Positions 46,025 to 54,800 of a stretch of 64,000 nucleotides of DNA are shown here, one piece after another. The DNA is from Enterobacter sp. ENT03 (GTDB lineage Bacteria; Pseudomonadota; Gammaproteobacteria; Enterobacterales; Enterobacteriaceae). Numbering within the stretch: the stretch's first letter is position 1; the number at the start of each line of letters is the position of its first letter. The notes under the pieces were generated by a model. That model was not told where the DNA came from. It saw only the letters and a program-made list of their open reading frames with translations, and searched no databases. The stretch covers positions 62,001 to 126,000 of the forward strand of contig NZ_JAHUXA010000001.1 of NCBI RefSeq assembly GCF_019218745.1. Reading direction: 5' to 3'. A program made the position numbers and the translations under genes.

Positions 46025-46098
46025 AGCGGGCATCAGTTATTTACCGGATATGAATCAACATCACCGCTATCCGTGATGTGTCAGTGGTTAATTACGCA

Positions 46099-47172
46099 TT
46101 AAGGCGTGGTGGTGAAGCGCGATGGCCGATAATTTTGCGGGATCTCATCGTGCTCTGCGTCGCTGAGTTCCTCACAAACCAGCCGGCCAATTGTCGCTGC
46201 GCAGGTCACCGCAGGATGCATGGAAGCGACATAGAGGCTTTTGCTTTCATCAGTAAAACCAAGTACCGGATACCCATCCTGCGGAACAGGACGTTCGCCT
46301 GTGGCGTTGTGGATAAGCGAGGATGATTCAGCGCCTCTAATTCTGCTTCTTACCGCCGTCTGCGCAGCCAGAGCCGTTTCTGTTACGTTGCCGCTTGCAG
46401 GGTAATCTTCTGCGGCGACTAAATCCCCGTTACGGGCATGCCGAACCTCAATATCATCACCTGAGATAATCGTTTTGACCACGCACCGGGGTGCGGTAAA
46501 GCGCAGTAAGATGGCGGGCGATGACAACACCGGAACAGGGGTGCCAGTCTGGGCAGTCAGGGCGGAAATACCTGTTCCACAGGCCAGCACCACGCAATCA
46601 GCATCCAGCTCACCCTGTGACGTCAACACACCTGTCACCCTACCCTCGGTCATGCAAAGCCCCGTAACGGTTGTTTGGGTTTGCAGCACAGCCCCTTTCT
46701 CGCAGGCTTTTTCCACGAGTAAACGTGTCGCGTCGGTCGCCTCGATGGCCCCGTCTTTTGCTGCATAACGGGCGTGTGAGGGAGGGTTGACCAGCGCAGG
46801 CTCCAGACTGGCGATGTCTGCCTGCTGGAGTAGGCTTTCCCCCTCCACGCAGGTTTCGGAAACTGCGCCGTATTTTAACGAGCCACTCCAGTTAATCCGC
46901 AGTTCCGGTATTTTTTCTTCCAGCCTGTGCCAGTCCGTCAGTGCGGCGCGCCGCAGAAGCGCATCCGCCGCCTCATCGCTCACCGCGCCCGTCAGCCAGC
47001 CAAACGCGCTCCCCGTCGCACCTGAAGCGGGCATCTTTTGCTCAACAAGGGTGACGTCAAATTCATGGCTGGCAAGATGCCATGCGATTGAGGCGCCGGT
47101 AATTCCGGCTCCCACGACGACGATCTTTCTTTTGCTACGGGTCACGGTGACCTTCTCCGGTGTGGCAAACAT
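46099..47172 (-). CDS. FAD-dependent oxidoreductase, DAO family
   Basis: A 357-residue D-amino-acid-oxidase/glycine-oxidase-like flavoprotein. The dinucleotide motif VVVGAGITGASIAWHLA lies at about 12-28, EQ-type ribose ligand at TLVEQKMPASGATG, and the second GTG motif at LACGTGISALTAQTG. The C-terminal part GERPVPQDGYPVLGF is typical of the FAD-binding end. It oxidises an amino group in most relatives; substrate unknown. No signal peptide. MFATPEKVTVTRS is chosen; TTG at 47190 is an alternative start. Confidence 0.88.
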   Translation of the reverse strand: MFATPEKVTVTRSKRKIVVVGAGITGASIAWHLASHEFDVTLVEQKMPASGATGSAFGWLTGAVSDEAADALLRRAALTDWHRLEEKIPELRINWSGSLKYGAVSETCVEGESLLQQADIASLEPALVNPPSHARYAAKDGAIEATDATRLLVEKACEKGAVLQTQTTVTGLCMTEGRVTGVLTSQGELDADCVVLACGTGISALTAQTGTPVPVLSSPAILLRFTAPRCVVKTIISGDDIEVRHARNGDLVAAEDYPASGNVTETALAAQTAVRSRIRGAESSSLIHNATGERPVPQDGYPVLGFTDESKSLYVASMHPAVTCAATIGRLVCEELSDAEHDEIPQNYRPSRFTTTP

Positions 47173-47433
47173 ATTCTTGCCATGATGCAAAAGTAATCTG
47201 TTTCAGGCAAGCTGCCAGGATCCTTAGCCACAATGGGTTAAGCGTTGATCGCACAGGCCGCGCTTTCCAGCATCAGCGGATATTTTTATGCCCTGACAAG
47301 GCCAGTTTCCCCTATCTTTCATATAATAGTGCGCGTCTGTCAGCCACTGCGCACAGTCGCGGCAGATCAAGCGTGACCGATTTTTTAACCGTTCTGACAG
47401 CTCAGGGTTGTTGGCAGAAAATAAGGGGAAAGC

Positions 47434-48510
47434 ATGCCTTTTTTAGTTGGTGAGTTATCTGGCGCTCCGGCATGGGTGCCTGCGGTATTGCTCGTCACTG
47501 TTTCGCTCGCGGTGGGATTCCTGGCAAGATTTATACTTTTGCAGTTTATTCGTTACTGGCAGAGTCGCGACCGAAAGCTCTTTAAGTCACTGGAGAAACA
47601 CCTTCGCGGATCGATGTTTCTTTTCATTCCCCTGCTGTTAATCCGCGTAGGGGTCAATTATGCCAATATCCAGCCGGAGTCCCTGAGCTTTATCAGAACG
47701 ACAACGAATATCTTTATTATTTTGTCGTTTTGCTCCGTCCTGATTCGATTAATTAATGTTGCTCAGGATATGCTTTTTATTCGCTATGACATTAATATTT
47801 CGAATAATCTTCGCGCCCGTAAAATTCGCACGCAGATCATGTATGTCAAGAAAGTCGCTATCGTCTTACTGGTGACGTTTTGTTTATCCCTGATTTTACT
47901 GAGTTTTCCTGGCGTGCGGCAGTTCGGCACCACTATTCTGGCGGGTGCCGGGGTAGCCGGGATAATAATCGGTTTTGCGCTACAAAAGTCGCTGGTTAAT
48001 TTATTTGCCGGTATCCAGATTGCCTTTACGCAACCGATAAAAATCGATGACGCGGTGGTGGTGGAAAAAGAGTGGGGCTGGATCGAGGAGATAAATCTGA
48101 CGTATGTGGTAGTGCGTCTGTGGGATCTGCGCCGCCTGGTATTGCCCATTACCTATTTTACCGAAAATCCCTTCCAGAACTGGACGCGTAATAACGCGCA
48201 AATTTTAGGTTCGGTGTTTCTTTATGTGGATTATTCCATGCCGTTGCAGCCGCTGCGCGAACACTTTGAAAAAGTGCTCAGTGAAACCCGGCTTTGGGAT
48301 CAGGAAACGCAGGTGTTGCAGGTGACCGATACCACCGAAAAAACCATGACCATCAGGCTATTGATGACGGCACAGAACTCACCGACGGCTTTTGATTTAC
48401 GCTGTTACGTGCGGGAAAAAATGATTGAGTTTATTCAGCAGAATTATCCGCAGAGTCTTCCGCAGGTGCGGGCGACCCTGCCCCCTTCCGTTGCCGCCGA
48501 CAGCGAGTAA
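47434..48510 (+). CDS. mechanosensitive channel, MscS family
   Basis: A 358-residue inner-membrane channel. There are four or five helices in the first 180 residues; the pore helix TM3 is TILAGAGVAGIIIGFALQKSLVNLFAG, with the Gly/Ala packing of MscS, and is followed by the beta domain (DAVVVEKEWGWIEEINLTYVVVRLWD). The C-terminal alpha/beta part ends at residue ~345. Larger than MscS (286) and smaller than YbdG/YnaI-type relatives, it resembles uncharacterised MscS paralogues. It gates on membrane tension in hypo-osmotic shock. GGGGAAAGC precedes ATG. Confidence 0.93.
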   Translation: MPFLVGELSGAPAWVPAVLLVTVSLAVGFLARFILLQFIRYWQSRDRKLFKSLEKHLRGSMFLFIPLLLIRVGVNYANIQPESLSFIRTTTNIFIILSFCSVLIRLINVAQDMLFIRYDINISNNLRARKIRTQIMYVKKVAIVLLVTFCLSLILLSFPGVRQFGTTILAGAGVAGIIIGFALQKSLVNLFAGIQIAFTQPIKIDDAVVVEKEWGWIEEINLTYVVVRLWDLRRLVLPITYFTENPFQNWTRNNAQILGSVFLYVDYSMPLQPLREHFEKVLSETRLWDQETQVLQVTDTTEKTMTIRLLMTAQNSPTAFDLRCYVREKMIEFIQQNYPQSLPQVRATLPPSVAADSE

Positions 48511-48516
48511 GGCGTT

Positions 48517-48553
48517 GCCCGGCCTCAGGACATCAGCAGGTTCTGAGGCGGGC
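48517..48553. terminator. GC-rich hairpin after the MscS gene
   Basis: GCCCGgCCTCAG (48517-48528) pairs with CTGAGGCGGGC (48543-48553) with one bulge. No U-run follows; it resembles a REP-like mRNA end between convergent genes. Confidence 0.45.
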
Positions 48554-48575
48554 ACCATCGGCGAATTGTCCGGCG

Positions 48576-49886
48576 TTATCCGGCTTTGACTGACAGAGCG
48601 ACATCTTTAACCGCCGTCTCAACCCCGGCGGCGTTCATCTGAATGCTGGCGATCACCTCACCCGCTTCCCGCATCAGCGTCACCCCTTCGCGGGTATTCG
48701 TCAGGTTGTTTTCGATACCACTGAGTACCTCTTTAGCCAGCTGATTATTGCTGGCCACTACCCGCTCAATTTCTTCCGTAGCGCTGCTGACGCTGGCCGC
48801 AAGCGTGCGGACTTCGGCGGCAACCACCGCAAAACTGCGTCCAGAGGCACCCGCCCTCGCCGCTTCAATTGCGGCATTGAGGGCAATCAGCCGTGTCTGC
48901 ATGGCAAAGCTGCGGATGGTTTCCACTATGCCGTCAATGCTGTCGGACTGATTGTTAAGCCGGGAGACATCGGCAGAAACCGCCCCCAATCCCTGGGCAA
49001 TGGTGTCAATCATGCGGATGCTGTTATCGATAACGCTGGCCCCGGCCTGCGCACTGCCGCGGGTCTGCACCGCCATATCCCATGCATGAACCGCCGCTTC
49101 CTGCTCTCGCTGGTTACGCAGGACATCTGCCGTGACGTCGGTGGCGAACTTCACAATTTTATAAAGCTGTCCGTCATGGTTAAAAACCGGGTTATAGGTT
49201 GCGCGCAGCCACAGCGGCTCTCCCTGACGGTTTAGGCGGGGAAACTGACCGGAAAAAAACTCGCCCTGATTCAACCGCTCCCAGAACTGACGGTATTCAT
49301 CGCTTTTATACAGCGTCGGTGAACAGAACAGCCGGTGATGTTTACCGATAACCTCCTCCCGTTTATAACCGGTGGCGGCGAGGAAATTCTCATTGGCTTC
49401 CAGCACGATACCCTCGGGGCTAAACGAGATAATCGCCATGGAGCGGCTGATGGCAGTGACGATGGATTCCTGCTCAAGGGCCACCTGGATACGCGCAGAA
49501 ATATCCGCCGCAATCTTAATAACGCGCGTCACCTTGCCGCGCCGGTCCGTAATGGGGATATAGCTGGCTTCCAGCCATACCGGTCGATTGCCCTTTGCCA
49601 GACGCAGATATTTGCCGCTGAAGCTTTCGCCGCTGGCAAGGCGCTGCCAGAACTGGCTGTACTCCGGCGAGCTGATGAATGACGGCGGGCAGAATAGTCG
49701 ATGGTGTTGACCAATGATGTCCTCAGCCCGGTATCCCATCGCAGAGAGAAATAGCGGGCTGGCTTTCTGGATCACTCCTTCCGGACTGAATTCAATGACA
49801 GGTTTATTCTGACAAAGTGCGTGATAAGACGCGGCTGAACGCAGACGGTTCAGGGAGAAAAAACGTTTAAGTGCAGTTATACGCAT
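48576..49886 (-). CDS. soluble PAS-PAS methyl-accepting chemotaxis protein
   Basis: A 436-residue cytoplasmic receptor without membrane segments. Two tandem PAS domains of the same type (residues ~25-135 and ~150-255) carry repeated GYR/KxEDIIGxHHRLFC motifs; each ends with a PAC-like stretch. A short signalling domain follows, with tip AMQTRLIALNAAIEAARAG. It lacks HAMP, and the final SVKAG is no CheR tether. The paired HHRLFC motifs resemble heme or flavin PAS receptors such as Aer-like or BdlA-like proteins; in BdlA the same layout controls biofilm dispersal. The start is MRITALKRFF. The cofactor is inferred, not seen. Confidence 0.9.
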   Translation of the reverse strand: MRITALKRFFSLNRLRSAASYHALCQNKPVIEFSPEGVIQKASPLFLSAMGYRAEDIIGQHHRLFCPPSFISSPEYSQFWQRLASGESFSGKYLRLAKGNRPVWLEASYIPITDRRGKVTRVIKIAADISARIQVALEQESIVTAISRSMAIISFSPEGIVLEANENFLAATGYKREEVIGKHHRLFCSPTLYKSDEYRQFWERLNQGEFFSGQFPRLNRQGEPLWLRATYNPVFNHDGQLYKIVKFATDVTADVLRNQREQEAAVHAWDMAVQTRGSAQAGASVIDNSIRMIDTIAQGLGAVSADVSRLNNQSDSIDGIVETIRSFAMQTRLIALNAAIEAARAGASGRSFAVVAAEVRTLAASVSSATEEIERVVASNNQLAKEVLSGIENNLTNTREGVTLMREAGEVIASIQMNAAGVETAVKDVALSVKAG

Positions 49887-50024
49887 CAGATGTACCGGAT
49901 AAAGTAAGGATTCATTCTGGTTATCGGCAATCCGGCGGCCAGCGTTATGTATTGCTGCGATAGTTGCAAATGATGAGTGATGCCCCCTCAGCCGCATCAG
50001 GCCGGAAGGGGCATTATTTTCTGA

Positions 50025-50624
50025 CTATGATTTGATGTCGGCTACCGGCGAAACCTTCGAAAATATTTCCAGGTAGTCATGTGAGCCGTAACCGGGGAAA
50101 ACCAGAAACAGCAGCACAGCGCTGCCTTGTTCATAATGCACCGCCATGTCTCCGTTGCGGGTGATAAAAAGCCGGTGGTTCCACCACTGGCATCCCACAC
50201 TCATATCAGGGGTGCAGTTGCGCCTTTTATGCACCAACTGGCCCTCTTTTGTCAGATAAAAATAGTTGGTTTCAGGGCTGGAAGGTTGTGGTGCGGACTC
50301 ATCGAGTAAGATAAAGGTTTCTTTGCTGAGCGGTCTGTTACCGGCATCCAGCGACACGGCTTCCAGGGATTTTGCCGGATAGTTGAAGCGAAGCTGAACG
50401 GTGGAAGCGTCTTTATCATTGACCCTGAAGAGTTGCGTTAACTCACCCGCCCCCCAGTAACGCTCCCCGCTGGCCTTAATCGGCGTCGTTTTAAACTGAT
50501 AAACATTCTGCTGACGAATATCCTGGCGGCGCGGGTATTCCGCTTTATACAGCGCTTTTTGCGGTGATGAGGTGATGCATCCGGCAAGTAAAGATGACAA
50601 TAAAAGGGCGAATAAAACGCGCAT
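50025..50624 (-). CDS. unknown lipoprotein
   Basis: A 199-residue protein with a lipoprotein signal (RVLFALLLSSLLAGC; lipobox LAGC, Cys near residue 16). The residue after the Cys is Ile, so outer-membrane sorting is expected. The mature part is beta-rich with two Cys (RRNCTPDMSVGCQWW). No family recognised. AGGAG lies before ATG; the longer frame up to 50708 is not needed. A single gene between the PAS receptor and the MFS gene. Confidence 0.8.
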   Translation of the reverse strand: MRVLFALLLSSLLAGCITSSPQKALYKAEYPRRQDIRQQNVYQFKTTPIKASGERYWGAGELTQLFRVNDKDASTVQLRFNYPAKSLEAVSLDAGNRPLSKETFILLDESAPQPSSPETNYFYLTKEGQLVHKRRNCTPDMSVGCQWWNHRLFITRNGDMAVHYEQGSAVLLFLVFPGYGSHDYLEIFSKVSPVADIKS

Positions 50625-50772
50625 TGGCGTACTCCTGGCTTCCGCTGTCGCGGCTAACATTTTGATATTGTAACCGTAATACAACAACGCCCGCCGTGCC
50701 AGTGCCATGACGCTGGCCGGGCTGACGAACTCGCCGTGACGCCTTCACGCCCCGGCAAACGTCAGCCACGTT

Positions 50773-51921
50773 TCACGCCTGCGGCCTGAAGCGCAGCGCC
50801 ATAAACATCAATACCACAATGCCGACGCTCATGATGGCCCAGGCGCTGTCCAGCGAGGCGGCGCGGTCACGGACTATTCCGGCCACCAGCGGCATTAACG
50901 CCGCCAGCATATAACCGCCGCCCTGCACAAAGGACAACAGCGCGCCCGCCTCTTCCGGCGCGGTGGCATGATCAAGCGTGACGATCAGCGACAGCGGAAA
51001 CAGCGCACCAATCCCCAGTCCCAGCAACAGCGTTGGCAGCCACGCCTGCGCACCGCCCAGCAACATCAGGCTCACCAGCCCCAGCAGGATCAATGCCAGC
51101 ACCACCAGCAAGGGACGACGGCGATCGCGAAAGCGGTGGATCAGGGTGGAAAGGATAAATCCTGCGGCCACTTCGGTCAGCGTCAACGCGCCCAGCACGT
51201 AGCCACTCTCTCCGGCCTGCCAGCCGTGCTGCATGTAAAACGGCGGCAGCCACGCCAGCACCAGCGTATACGCCCCCGTGCCGACGCCAAAGAAGATCAT
51301 CAGCAACCAGGCGCGGCCCGTGAGCGGCACGCGGGGACGATGAGTGAGATTCAGCGGCGCGGTCCGGCGCACGTGGGTCAGCCACAGCACCAGCGCGATG
51401 GCGGCGGGGAGCGCCGGTATCGCCAGCGTCAACGCCAGCCCCTGACGCATCGCCAGCGGTGCGGCGCTGGCCGCCGCCATTGCCGCGCCCGCCATAATGC
51501 CGGTAGAAAATAGCGCCATCAGCGTGCCCGCCTGAGCGCCAAACTGCCGCTTGATCAGCGGCGGCATCAGCGCCTGAATAACGCCAATCCCCACGCCTGC
51601 CAGCAGCGCGCTGATAATCAAGGTGGCGGCAGATTGATGTAAACCGCGTGCGGCGCTTGCCAGCACCAGCACGATCAGACCAGCGGTGATCCCCCGTACT
51701 TCGCCCATTTTCTGTTGCAAACGCGGCCCGGCAAGCGCCGCCAGCCCCATCATCATCACTGGCAAGGTGGTCAGCAGACTAAGCTGTGTGGCGCTGAAGT
51801 GAACATCATGTTGCAATAGCGGGAACAGCGGCCCCATTGCCGCCATCACCGGGCGAAGATTGAGTGCGATGATAAAAACCAGCACGATAAACATTCCTGC
51901 CGTTGATAAGATACGATCCAC
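50773..51921 (-). CDS. MFS transporter, CynX/NimT type
   Basis: A 382-residue 12-helix major facilitator resembling CynX (cyanate) and YeaN/NimT (2-nitroimidazole) transporters: ALNLRPVMAAMGPLFPLL in helix 1 is the hallmark. I begin at GTG (VDRILSTAGMF) with AGGAGCAGGAAA upstream; the frame is open 38 codons more. It is divergent from a MarR regulator, with a perfect palindrome between them, so likely a drug-responsive exporter under that repressor. Confidence 0.9.
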   Translation of the reverse strand: MDRILSTAGMFIVLVFIIALNLRPVMAAMGPLFPLLQHDVHFSATQLSLLTTLPVMMMGLAALAGPRLQQKMGEVRGITAGLIVLVLASAARGLHQSAATLIISALLAGVGIGVIQALMPPLIKRQFGAQAGTLMALFSTGIMAGAAMAAASAAPLAMRQGLALTLAIPALPAAIALVLWLTHVRRTAPLNLTHRPRVPLTGRAWLLMIFFGVGTGAYTLVLAWLPPFYMQHGWQAGESGYVLGALTLTEVAAGFILSTLIHRFRDRRRPLLVVLALILLGLVSLMLLGGAQAWLPTLLLGLGIGALFPLSLIVTLDHATAPEEAGALLSFVQGGGYMLAALMPLVAGIVRDRAASLDSAWAIMSVGIVVLMFMALRFRPQA

Positions 51922-51944
51922 TTTCCTGCTCCTGATAAGCCAAC

Positions 51945-51964
51945 TTATCTTAACGTTAAGATAA
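51945..51964. promoter_or_regulatory. 20-bp perfect palindrome, MarR-type operator
   Basis: TTATCTTAACGTTAAGATAA lies 24 bp upstream of the MFS start and 74 bp upstream of the MarR gene. The AT-rich, 20-bp symmetric form is typical of MarR-family operators; binding by the adjacent MarR protein is inferred. Confidence 0.75.
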
Positions 51965-52037
51965 ATTACGGAGCGGCAACAGGCCTTGTGCACAAAATAA
52001 CAAAGGTGGCAGCAAGCCCGCCTGAAGGAGTTCAAGA

Positions 52038-52523
52038 GTGGCAGATCATGTCGATTTCATCGTGGATCAGTGGGCCAGCGCGATGCCGGAGCTGGATGCG
52101 TCATCGATGTTGGTGTTCGGGCGAATGCTGCGCATCATGAAAAACCTGGCGAAAGCGCGTGCCGCGGCGCTGGCATCCTTTGGTTTCCGTGACGGCGAGT
52201 TTGATGTGCTGGCGACCCTGCGCCGGGCGGGTGAACCTTATCGCCTGTCCCCCACCCAGCTGTATAAATCATTGCTGGTCACCTCAGGTGCCATGACGAA
52301 TCGTCTCCATCATCTGGAAGACGCCGGGCTTATTGCGCGCGTGAGTGATCCTGACGATAAGCGCAGTATGCTGGTCGCCCTGACCGAAGCCGGACGTGAA
52401 AAAATCGAGCGGGCGCTGAAAATACATACCGAGACGCAAAACCAGTTTCTCAGTACGCTGAATGACACTCAGCAGCAGCAACTGCGGCAGTTGCTGAGTC
52501 TGTTACTTTGTGATGAAACGTAA
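52038..52523 (+). CDS. MarR-family regulator
   Basis: A 161-residue winged-helix regulator (HTH PTQLYKSLLVTSGAMTNRLHHLEDAG, wing RVSDPDDKRSMLVALTEAG). The start is GTG with GGAG upstream. It is divergent from the CynX-type transporter and expected to repress both genes through the 51945 palindrome until a drug-like ligand binds. The gene's end runs into a decayed gene tip. Confidence 0.92.
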   Translation: MADHVDFIVDQWASAMPELDASSMLVFGRMLRIMKNLAKARAAALASFGFRDGEFDVLATLRRAGEPYRLSPTQLYKSLLVTSGAMTNRLHHLEDAGLIARVSDPDDKRSMLVALTEAGREKIERALKIHTETQNQFLSTLNDTQQQQLRQLLSLLLCDET

Positions 52524-52556
52524 CGCTTTCGCCCAGCGGGGCATGGTGGATCCAGC

Positions 52557-52788
52557 ATGCGTGGCAGGGTGTTTCCCCCTGATTCCTGTACGCTTGATGA
52601 ATACTATACCGCGCTGGAGCAGGTGTTACTTTGTCAGTACGTTTGCTCACAACAGGAAAACGCTGCGCTGGCTACTGGAGGAGTTATGGACGTTTCTTGC
52701 GGATAACATTAAAACACCCCGCTGGAGCCGTATGGCGCACGGGGCGATTTTGGTCGAGGAGATTACTGCTCGGTATAATTCATGTTAG
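52557..52788 (+). pseudogene. frameshifted third copy of the 34.4-kb gene tip
   Basis: In one frame the DNA reads FPPDSCTLDEYYTALEQVLL, then CQYVCSQQEN, matching FAPDSDTLGEYCAALAQVLL-CRSVPPQQEE of the 34405 gene. After about 52663 the match moves to another frame: LRWLLEELWTFLADNIKTPR against LRWLLADLMAYLAEEINAPR. One base change shifts the frame. The 5' half is missing. It overlaps the end of the convergent lipoprotein gene. Confidence 0.8.
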
Positions 52789-53110
52789 TCACTACACCAG
52801 CATCATTGAATTCCAGCAACAAAAGTTGATTTCTGTCCTGAATGAGCGGGATAACCAAATAAATTCGCCGATCGACCACCTTTGAGACGTAAGTCCAGTG
52901 ATGGGCAGTTTTAAACTCTTTCGGCGTTGTAGGGGCACCGAGTAATAACAACACATCTTTTTTAGTGGATTTCCCCACCACGATGCTTTGCCGGATAACC
53001 GTCTCTGAATAATTATTTAAATTTGTGGCTTGCGTTTTGTCCACATTCGCAGCACAACCGCTCAGTGCGACAGTACTTAAGGCCAGCAGAAACACGTGTT
53101 TTAGTTTCAT
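52763..53110 (-). CDS. BamE/OmlA-like small lipoprotein
   Basis: A 115-residue lipoprotein (signal KHVFLLALSTVALSGC, Cys at residue 19). The mature part has the VGKSTKKDVLLLLGAPT turn characteristic of the SmpA/OmlA (BamE-like) fold, where proteins bind at the outer membrane. It is not BamE itself: it lacks that protein's N-terminal region. Its start overlaps by four bases the stop of the preceding lipoprotein gene (ATGA), so both form one operon. AT-rich; the partner function is unknown. Confidence 0.85.
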   Translation of the reverse strand: MKLKHVFLLALSTVALSGCAANVDKTQATNLNNYSETVIRQSIVVGKSTKKDVLLLLGAPTTPKEFKTAHHWTYVSKVVDRRIYLVIPLIQDRNQLLLLEFNDAGVVTNMNYTEQ

Positions 53111-53628
53111 TTAGCATCTGCCTCATAATAAACACCCATATCTGCGTCGTATTTGATTTCTTTGGCGTAAATAACGCAGTAGCCGCTCTTGTCTGCATAG
53201 CTATAATGAATCTCATACAATGCATTTTTCTTCGGCGAAATTTTAATATTAACCGAGCAACCACCATACAATGAATGATGAATCCTTGTCAGGCGATCAG
53301 CCAATATCGTTGTTTCGAAAAAGGTGTCACTGTAATCTTTATTTTTTAACTTAGGGAAACCCAAATCCCTGGTATTCCCTGACATAATATTTACGAAACC
53401 ACTGTGCTCCTGAACCCACCCTCCAGTTTCCTGACCGTCACTGCCTGTTTGATACAAGGCGTAACTCATAGGCGCACCCATCAATCGAATTTTCGCAATA
53501 TCTGATGTATTTGCAGGAGGTACGTACACGGGTGGTTTTTTGAAAAAAGTGCTACAGCCAGCTAATAATAAACTTACCGCTAAAGCAGCCGCTTTTCGTG
53601 CACCATTCTTACTAATCAACTGATTCAT
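53107..53628 (-). CDS. unknown lipoprotein, AT-rich
   Basis: A 173-residue lipoprotein: signal MNQLISKNGARKAAALAVSL then LLAGCS, Cys at about residue 25. The mature part is beta-rich with a paired Cys (YGGCSVN, SGYCVIY). No family recognised. First gene of a two-lipoprotein operon. Base composition is visibly AT-richer than backbone genes, suggesting transfer. Confidence 0.75.
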   Translation of the reverse strand: MNQLISKNGARKAAALAVSLLLAGCSTFFKKPPVYVPPANTSDIAKIRLMGAPMSYALYQTGSDGQETGGWVQEHSGFVNIMSGNTRDLGFPKLKNKDYSDTFFETTILADRLTRIHHSLYGGCSVNIKISPKKNALYEIHYSYADKSGYCVIYAKEIKYDADMGVYYEADAK

Positions 53629-53861
53629 TATTGTTAATCCCTTGCAGCATTTGCATTCTAATTGTTACTTTGCGGGTGAAAATGTAATGCAATCACCTTC
53701 TCAACATGAAGCAATGACTGAACTCTTTAGAGGGATGCCGCCTACGAACGGCTGCATGCCGGGCGGGCTGTCCTGAGCAAAATAAACGCATCCTTCCTCC
53801 ATCGTCACCCTTCTTGTCCAGAAAATAACATCGGCAGAATTCATGTGTTCTTTAGGTCAAA

Positions 53862-54100
53862 ATGAAAATGTTGGCGGAGATGGCCTGCATGCCGGCGATG
53901 GCCTGTGAAAGCCTCAACCATGGTCTTTTTGAATGGGACGCGGGATCGGAGAAAGTGAAATACGAGCCGTTCTTTTCCTCAGACCATTCACCGGGATTAC
54001 TGCATTGTTACATCTGATTTACGCGCGCCATAAGCACCCTTCCGCCCTGGTACGGGCGTATCTGGATTTTTATGTGGCGTGGGTGGAAACACTGAAATAA
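53862..54100 (+). pseudogene. LysR-family C-terminal remnant
   Basis: One frame from 53862 reads EMACMPAMACESLNHGLFEW, like the GIACLP-F-------GLL stretch of LysR effector domains. Another frame from 53933 to the TAA at 54098-54100 reads LLHLIYARHKHPSALVRAYL followed by DFYVAW, like the usual LysR end (H--Y---RHLP--VRAF-DF). The two halves are in different frames and no DNA-binding domain is present, so this is a decayed 3' end. Confidence 0.55.
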
Positions 54101-54149
54101 TGTGCCAACAAAACCGGCCTGAGCGGTGGTTGAGGCAATTATTTTATAT

Positions 54150-54596
54150 TTACCAGCTCATCAACAGCAGGCCACTCACCACCAGCAGAATAATGATGAC
54201 GCGGCGTATCATCTTCCATTGTTGGTATTCCGCTGCATCGGCTGCGCATATCCTCTTCTCCGCGTCGCTTTCGAAACTTTCATTTTTACCCTGTTCAAGT
54301 ATGTGCCGATAATGTTTCCGCATCCCATAAACAGTAAACTGGTTCCAGATCAAAAATGCGGGATATAAAATACACACTGTGCTGAGAAAATCATGAAAAA
54401 AACCCACCTGGCCGGAGAAAAACAGGTGATTCACTTTATTGGCAAATACCATCCAGATAAGCGCCATTGCCGCGCCAGTCCAGAATTCACTATGGGTGGT
54501 CATTGCACGCAATGCTGCTTTAAAGTTCTTACTTCTCCGGGCGGCAGAGAGGTCAGTCAGTTCAGGAATGCTTTTTCTGGTCCAGTAAATTCTCAT
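54150..54596 (-). CDS. unknown membrane protein
   Basis: A 148-residue protein with three hydrophobic segments: about 41-58, 66-86, and a C-terminal helix RRVIIILLVVSGLLLMSW. The N terminus MRIYWTRKSIPELTDLS is a recurrent motif I have seen in enterobacterial hypothetical membrane proteins; no function is known to me. A charged loop (KNESFESDAEKR) precedes the last helix. AT-rich, isolated; neighbours are a gene remnant and a DsbC-like protein. Confidence 0.7.
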   Translation of the reverse strand: MRIYWTRKSIPELTDLSAARRSKNFKAALRAMTTHSEFWTGAAMALIWMVFANKVNHLFFSGQVGFFHDFLSTVCILYPAFLIWNQFTVYGMRKHYRHILEQGKNESFESDAEKRICAADAAEYQQWKMIRRVIIILLVVSGLLLMSW

Positions 54597-54800
54597 GGTT
54601 TGTCCTGTCCGTTTGTGTCACACAACGGCAATTAAAATAGACCTACGATTATATTGACTCTGTTACCTGACACGCCTACTTTATACGGACGCCAGCTTAA
54701 CGTCACCCCTTAAAAATTTCTTCTTCAGAATATACCTACAGTCTGCGATCCTGACGTGAGCAGAACAACATTTAAGTAAAATTTTATAGAGAGATGCGCG

